The notes beneath the pieces were generated by a model. The model did not search any database. It was given only the letters and a program-made list of their open reading frames with translations, and had not been told where the DNA came from. 40,495 bases of DNA, taken from NCBI RefSeq assembly GCF_902196125.1, contig NZ_CABIKG010000016.1:1-40495 (forward strand), in the 5' to 3' direction. The stretch is from Helicobacter suis (lineage in GTDB: Bacteria; Campylobacterota; Campylobacteria; Campylobacterales; Helicobacteraceae). A program made the position numbers and the translations under genes. Below are positions 37,717 to 40,495 of this stretch, piece after piece (within the stretch, counting starts at the first letter, position 1; each line of letters starts with the position of its first letter).

Positions 37717-40495
37717 TTAATCGCCTGCTCGGCCGTTAAAGGTTTGAATAAGATCGGCGTTTCTGATCTTGTCTTGTAAGTATTTCAATCTAGCTTTTGG
37801 AATGAAGGTTATAAGCCTTTTATCTGCATCTTGTGTTATGAGTAGTGCAAAGAATTTATTATCCTCATCTACAAATCTCTTAATTAATTCTGCTCTGTTA
37901 CCCTTTGTGAGTTTAATATCCCACTCTCTTAAAGTCGGCTCTACCAAATTTAAGTAAGCTAATCTGCTTTGGGCATCTTTTTTAACCTGCAAGTGTTTAA
38001 TAAAGTTCTCTTTATTCTCTACTCCCTCTAAACTCTTTAAAAAGCCTTTTACATCTAGTTCTTTAGGTATGGGTGTAGCATATGTACTTAGATCAAGATT
38101 TTTAATAAAGGCCTCTTTATCGGTGATAATTCTGTAAGGGCGTTCTTGACTTTTAAGGGGGGGAGTGGTAGGGTGTGGCGTGTGAGTTAGGGGTTCATCT
38201 GTAGAAGTCAGTACAGGATTAAATTTATCGCTATAAGCGGACAAGTTCGCGGTATCGCCCTTAACTTCTTCTGGTATTTCTCCATGTGTTTTTTTGTAGC
38301 TTGTGATAATCCAACGATTGTCTCCTTCACCTTTCCACCCTTTGGATAGCCCAACTAAATAGTATTCATCTTCGTGTTTAAGCCATATAGTTTTGATACC
38401 TGCTTGATCTGTTATTAAATTTCCTTTTTGTACAATCTCTTCTAAGGCATTGGCTAATTTTTGTTTAGGTGTATATCCTCTAAACCATGTGAAGTCATTA
38501 AGATGTTTTTTAACGATTTTGTTTAATCCATAGCCTTTTGCTCCGCCTTCCCCCCACACCAAATCTATATCGCCTAAATCCTCCCTATAAAATGCCCCGG
38601 CTACTTGTCCCTTCTTAGCCTGTATGAGTTTGGCTACTGCACCTTGTGGGTCGTGGTAAAACTGCTCAAAGTTTGTACCAAAGGCTTTATTAAAGGGTCT
38701 TAGTGTGGTGAGTTCAGGGTCATTACTAAAAATTAAACTCACTCGTTCATCTTGTAGCGTCTCTTTAAGGTTAAAATTTTGGCCTAAATGATTATAAAGG
38801 TTAAAGCCCTCATGGGTTGGTTCAATACTAAATCTTTCAATGCCTCTTGGGGTTTGTTGTATGAAGGTTAAAAACTTTTTATCGCCTGCATCTAGTTTTA
38901 TAATTACATCGGGGTTTTCAAGAGCTCTTTTAAATTCTTTTAACTGCACTATCCCCCATCTATGTATTTCTCTTTGGCTAAATTGAATGTTGTAGCCTAG
39001 TGGTTCTAAAGCCCTTTGTACTTTAGGGTTAAATTTAGGTTTATAAAAGACTTCTGAGGGTTTTAAGTTTAGGCCTTCTTCCCCCCATAACTCATAAAAT
39101 CTTAATTTGCTAGAGTGTGTTTTGTCAAAATCAGGCAAATATTTAGGGTCAATGTCTTTGGTGGCCTCATCTATTTCTTTTAATTTGTATTTTTGTTGTT
39201 CTTGACTTTTAAAGCCCTCTTGTGATACTCTCTTTTCAGGGTTTAAGCCACTGCTAGGGTGTAGTGGGGTATTAATCTGCAAGTCAGAGGGCTTCATAGC
39301 AGTTCCGCCCGATTTTAACATATCAGACGCGCTAGCAACTTCCCCACTTTTAAACCCTGCGTTATAAAGGATTTTTGAATTATCCACCTTGTTTTTAATA
39401 GCCGATAGTGCTTTTCTGGTATGTGTGCTAAACACCCACTCCCCATTATAATTCTTAGCCACACTCATAAAATACCTATTCTTATCAGGGTCTATAAATT
39501 CTTTGATAAATAGTAAGCCTTTGCTATCATCTAACACCATGTTAGGGTTTTCTAAAGTCGGCCTAATATAATCTATCAACCCGCTTTTATCCCGTTTCAC
39601 TAGCTTATACAAACTCCCTTGGGTGAGTTTAATTTGCTCTCCATGTAGCACACCCTCTAAAGCCTCTTTAACTTCTGGGGCAAATTTAGGGATAAAAGGT
39701 TCATTGGTGTTTTTAAGGTTAAAGGCCTGCATCCATTTAGCATACGATACATTGACTATTTCTTGCTTTTCTAATTGCTTAATTTCTGCTTCACTTAAAT
39801 TTGTATCTACACTAGCTAGCGCGCTTTTTTCTGCTGCACTTCTAGCTTGTGCTTGTTCTAGGGCTTGAATTTCTACGCTATCTTTAAGCGCATTCTTAGC
39901 CGCTAATGCCTTTTTCTCTAAAGCGGGCAATAAGTCTAATACTTTGCTAGTAAATTGGCTAGTTTCACCGCTAGCAATAGCTAAATGCACAAAATCAAAG
40001 ATATTTGCCTTATTTAAGGGTTTGCCCTCTATGCCTTGCATCATCTTAGCCATATTAGGGGCGACTAATTCCTCTAAGCCTTTAGGGGCGTATTTTAAAA
40101 ATTCATAAAAGCTACTGGCTGGGTTTTCTAACTGGGCAAATCTAGCTAAACTTGATCCTAGTAAGGAGCTAAGCAAATCATCATACACCGCTGGGCTTAA
40201 GCTCTTAATCATGGTATTAAGCCCTTGATCATCTGTAGTCTTAAGTAAAGTTTCTATTTGCTCATATAAGTTTGCAAAGTTCTTACCCCTTGTGTTTTTC
40301 AGCGCTCTAGCGCTTTGTTCAATGGCTTTACTCAAGTAAGGGCTTAAATGTAAACTTTCTAATCTAGGGTGATTCATAAGGTTATATAAGCCGCCTGCAT
40401 TTTTCACAAACATATCTTTTAAACGGGTAAATTCTAATGGGTCTAAGTTCTTTTGGGCAAAGTCTAGGGCTTCAGATAAACTAGTTTGGTTATTG
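37717..40495 (-). CDS. Phage polyvalent protein with several BECR-nuclease-like modules, 5' end beyond the window
   Basis: At least 925 codons are open on the minus strand. The frame continues past the ATG at 40413 to the window edge (NQTSLSEALDFAQKN precedes it), so the true start lies outside. Residues here count from that ATG. The first 200 are helical. Then come modules resembling phage Barnase-EndoU-ColicinE5/D-RelE-like (PBECR/DUF3519-type) domains: about 240-345 (LIDYIRPTLENPNMVL), 470-560 (KEFKRALENPDVIIKL), 610-740 (GDIDLVWGEGGAKGYGLNKI, the clearest match) and 810-895 (FFALLITQDADKRLITFIP). Such proteins are thought to be injected with phage DNA. Linkers are low in complexity and proline rich. 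Nuclease activity is not shown. Confidence 0.72.
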   Translation of the reverse strand, partial: NNQTSLSEALDFAQKNLDPLEFTRLKDMFVKNAGGLYNLMNHPRLESLHLSPYLSKAIEQSARALKNTRGKNFANLYEQIETLLKTTDDQGLNTMIKSLSPAVYDDLLSSLLGSSLARFAQLENPASSFYEFLKYAPKGLEELVAPNMAKMMQGIEGKPLNKANIFDFVHLAIASGETSQFTSKVLDLLPALEKKALAAKNALKDSVEIQALEQAQARSAAEKSALASVDTNLSEAEIKQLEKQEIVNVSYAKWMQAFNLKNTNEPFIPKFAPEVKEALEGVLHGEQIKLTQGSLYKLVKRDKSGLIDYIRPTLENPNMVLDDSKGLLFIKEFIDPDKNRYFMSVAKNYNGEWVFSTHTRKALSAIKNKVDNSKILYNAGFKSGEVASASDMLKSGGTAMKPSDLQINTPLHPSSGLNPEKRVSQEGFKSQEQQKYKLKEIDEATKDIDPKYLPDFDKTHSSKLRFYELWGEEGLNLKPSEVFYKPKFNPKVQRALEPLGYNIQFSQREIHRWGIVQLKEFKRALENPDVIIKLDAGDKKFLTFIQQTPRGIERFSIEPTHEGFNLYNHLGQNFNLKETLQDERVSLIFSNDPELTTLRPFNKAFGTNFEQFYHDPQGAVAKLIQAKKGQVAGAFYREDLGDIDLVWGEGGAKGYGLNKIVKKHLNDFTWFRGYTPKQKLANALEEIVQKGNLITDQAGIKTIWLKHEDEYYLVGLSKGWKGEGDNRWIITSYKKTHGEIPEEVKGDTANLSAYSDKFNPVLTSTDEPLTHTPHPTTPPLKSQERPYRIITDKEAFIKNLDLSTYATPIPKELDVKGFLKSLEGVENKENFIKHLQVKKDAQSRLAYLNLVEPTLREWDIKLTKGNRAELIKRFVDEDNKFFALLITQDADKRLITFIPKARLKYLQDKIRNADLIQTFNGRAGD

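Noticed and set aside
1-40495. CRISPR array, rRNA operon or complete IS element
   Set aside because: No regularly spaced repeats, no rRNA-like sequence and no intact transposase with ends were seen on reading the window.

Overview
The window comes from an epsilonproteobacterium, almost certainly a gastric Helicobacter close to but distinct from H. pylori (H. felis / suis / heilmannii / bizzozeronii type). The basis is protein-level resemblance and recognisable H. pylori micro-synteny: hemH–thioredoxin-like–ccsBA, rho–murI, hefABC, gap–pgk–corA, rpe–dnaQ, ygiC-like–UPF0323 and hydABCDE. These blocks are joined in an order unlike H. pylori. The species is inferred, not proven.

Layout. (1) 1-2.7 kb is phage DNA on the minus strand: a Mu gpT-like major head gene running off the left edge, two further phage genes, and a decayed IS605-type tnpB fused to the first of them. 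(2) 2.9-9.6 kb holds comB8 (DNA uptake), gatB, hemH, a periplasmic thioredoxin-like protein and the large cytochrome c synthetase ccsBA. Heme synthesis and cytochrome c assembly therefore form one overlapping plus-strand operon. (3) 9.65-17.7 kb has rho–murI on the plus strand and, convergent to it, the hefA-hefB-hefC efflux operon with a small outer-membrane barrel gene, then tRNA-Arg(CCT). (4) 17.8-21.5 kb has hup (HU) on minus and gap–pgk–corA on plus. (5) 21.5-25.3 kb has a minus-strand cassette of a UPF0323 lipoprotein, a YgiC-like ATP-grasp ligase and a small PepSY-TM-like membrane protein, followed by rnhB and a TauE/SafE transporter that overlap tail to tail. (6) 25.3-27.8 kb has rodA, whose stop codon lies inside tRNA(CAT), then rpe and dnaQ. 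(7) 27.8-29.4 kb has a soluble PAS-PAS chemoreceptor whose upstream region carries a G14 tract at the predicted -35 position, divergent from the hydrogenase operon. (8) 29.4-36.5 kb is the uptake [NiFe]-hydrogenase operon hydA-[cyclophilin-like]-[alpha/beta hydrolase]-hydB-hydC-hydD-hydE, followed by GDP-L-fucose synthase. (9) 37.5-40.5 kb is phage DNA again on minus: a truncated lysis-type lipoprotein and a very large polyvalent protein with several BECR-nuclease-like modules, open at the right edge.

The observations most worth following are: two exported-protein genes inserted between hydA and hydB, one of them a hydrolase lacking the expected catalytic His; the lipoprotein / ATP-grasp / PepSY-TM cassette with a repeated NRSGFF motif in the lipoprotein tail; the G14 tract as a likely phase-variable promoter switch for a chemoreceptor; a non-ATG start for hydD; and the multi-module phage polyvalent protein. 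Apart from the tnpB remnant, which is annotated as a pseudogene, no stretch over 300 bases lacks a gene. No CRISPR array, rRNA or complete insertion sequence was seen.
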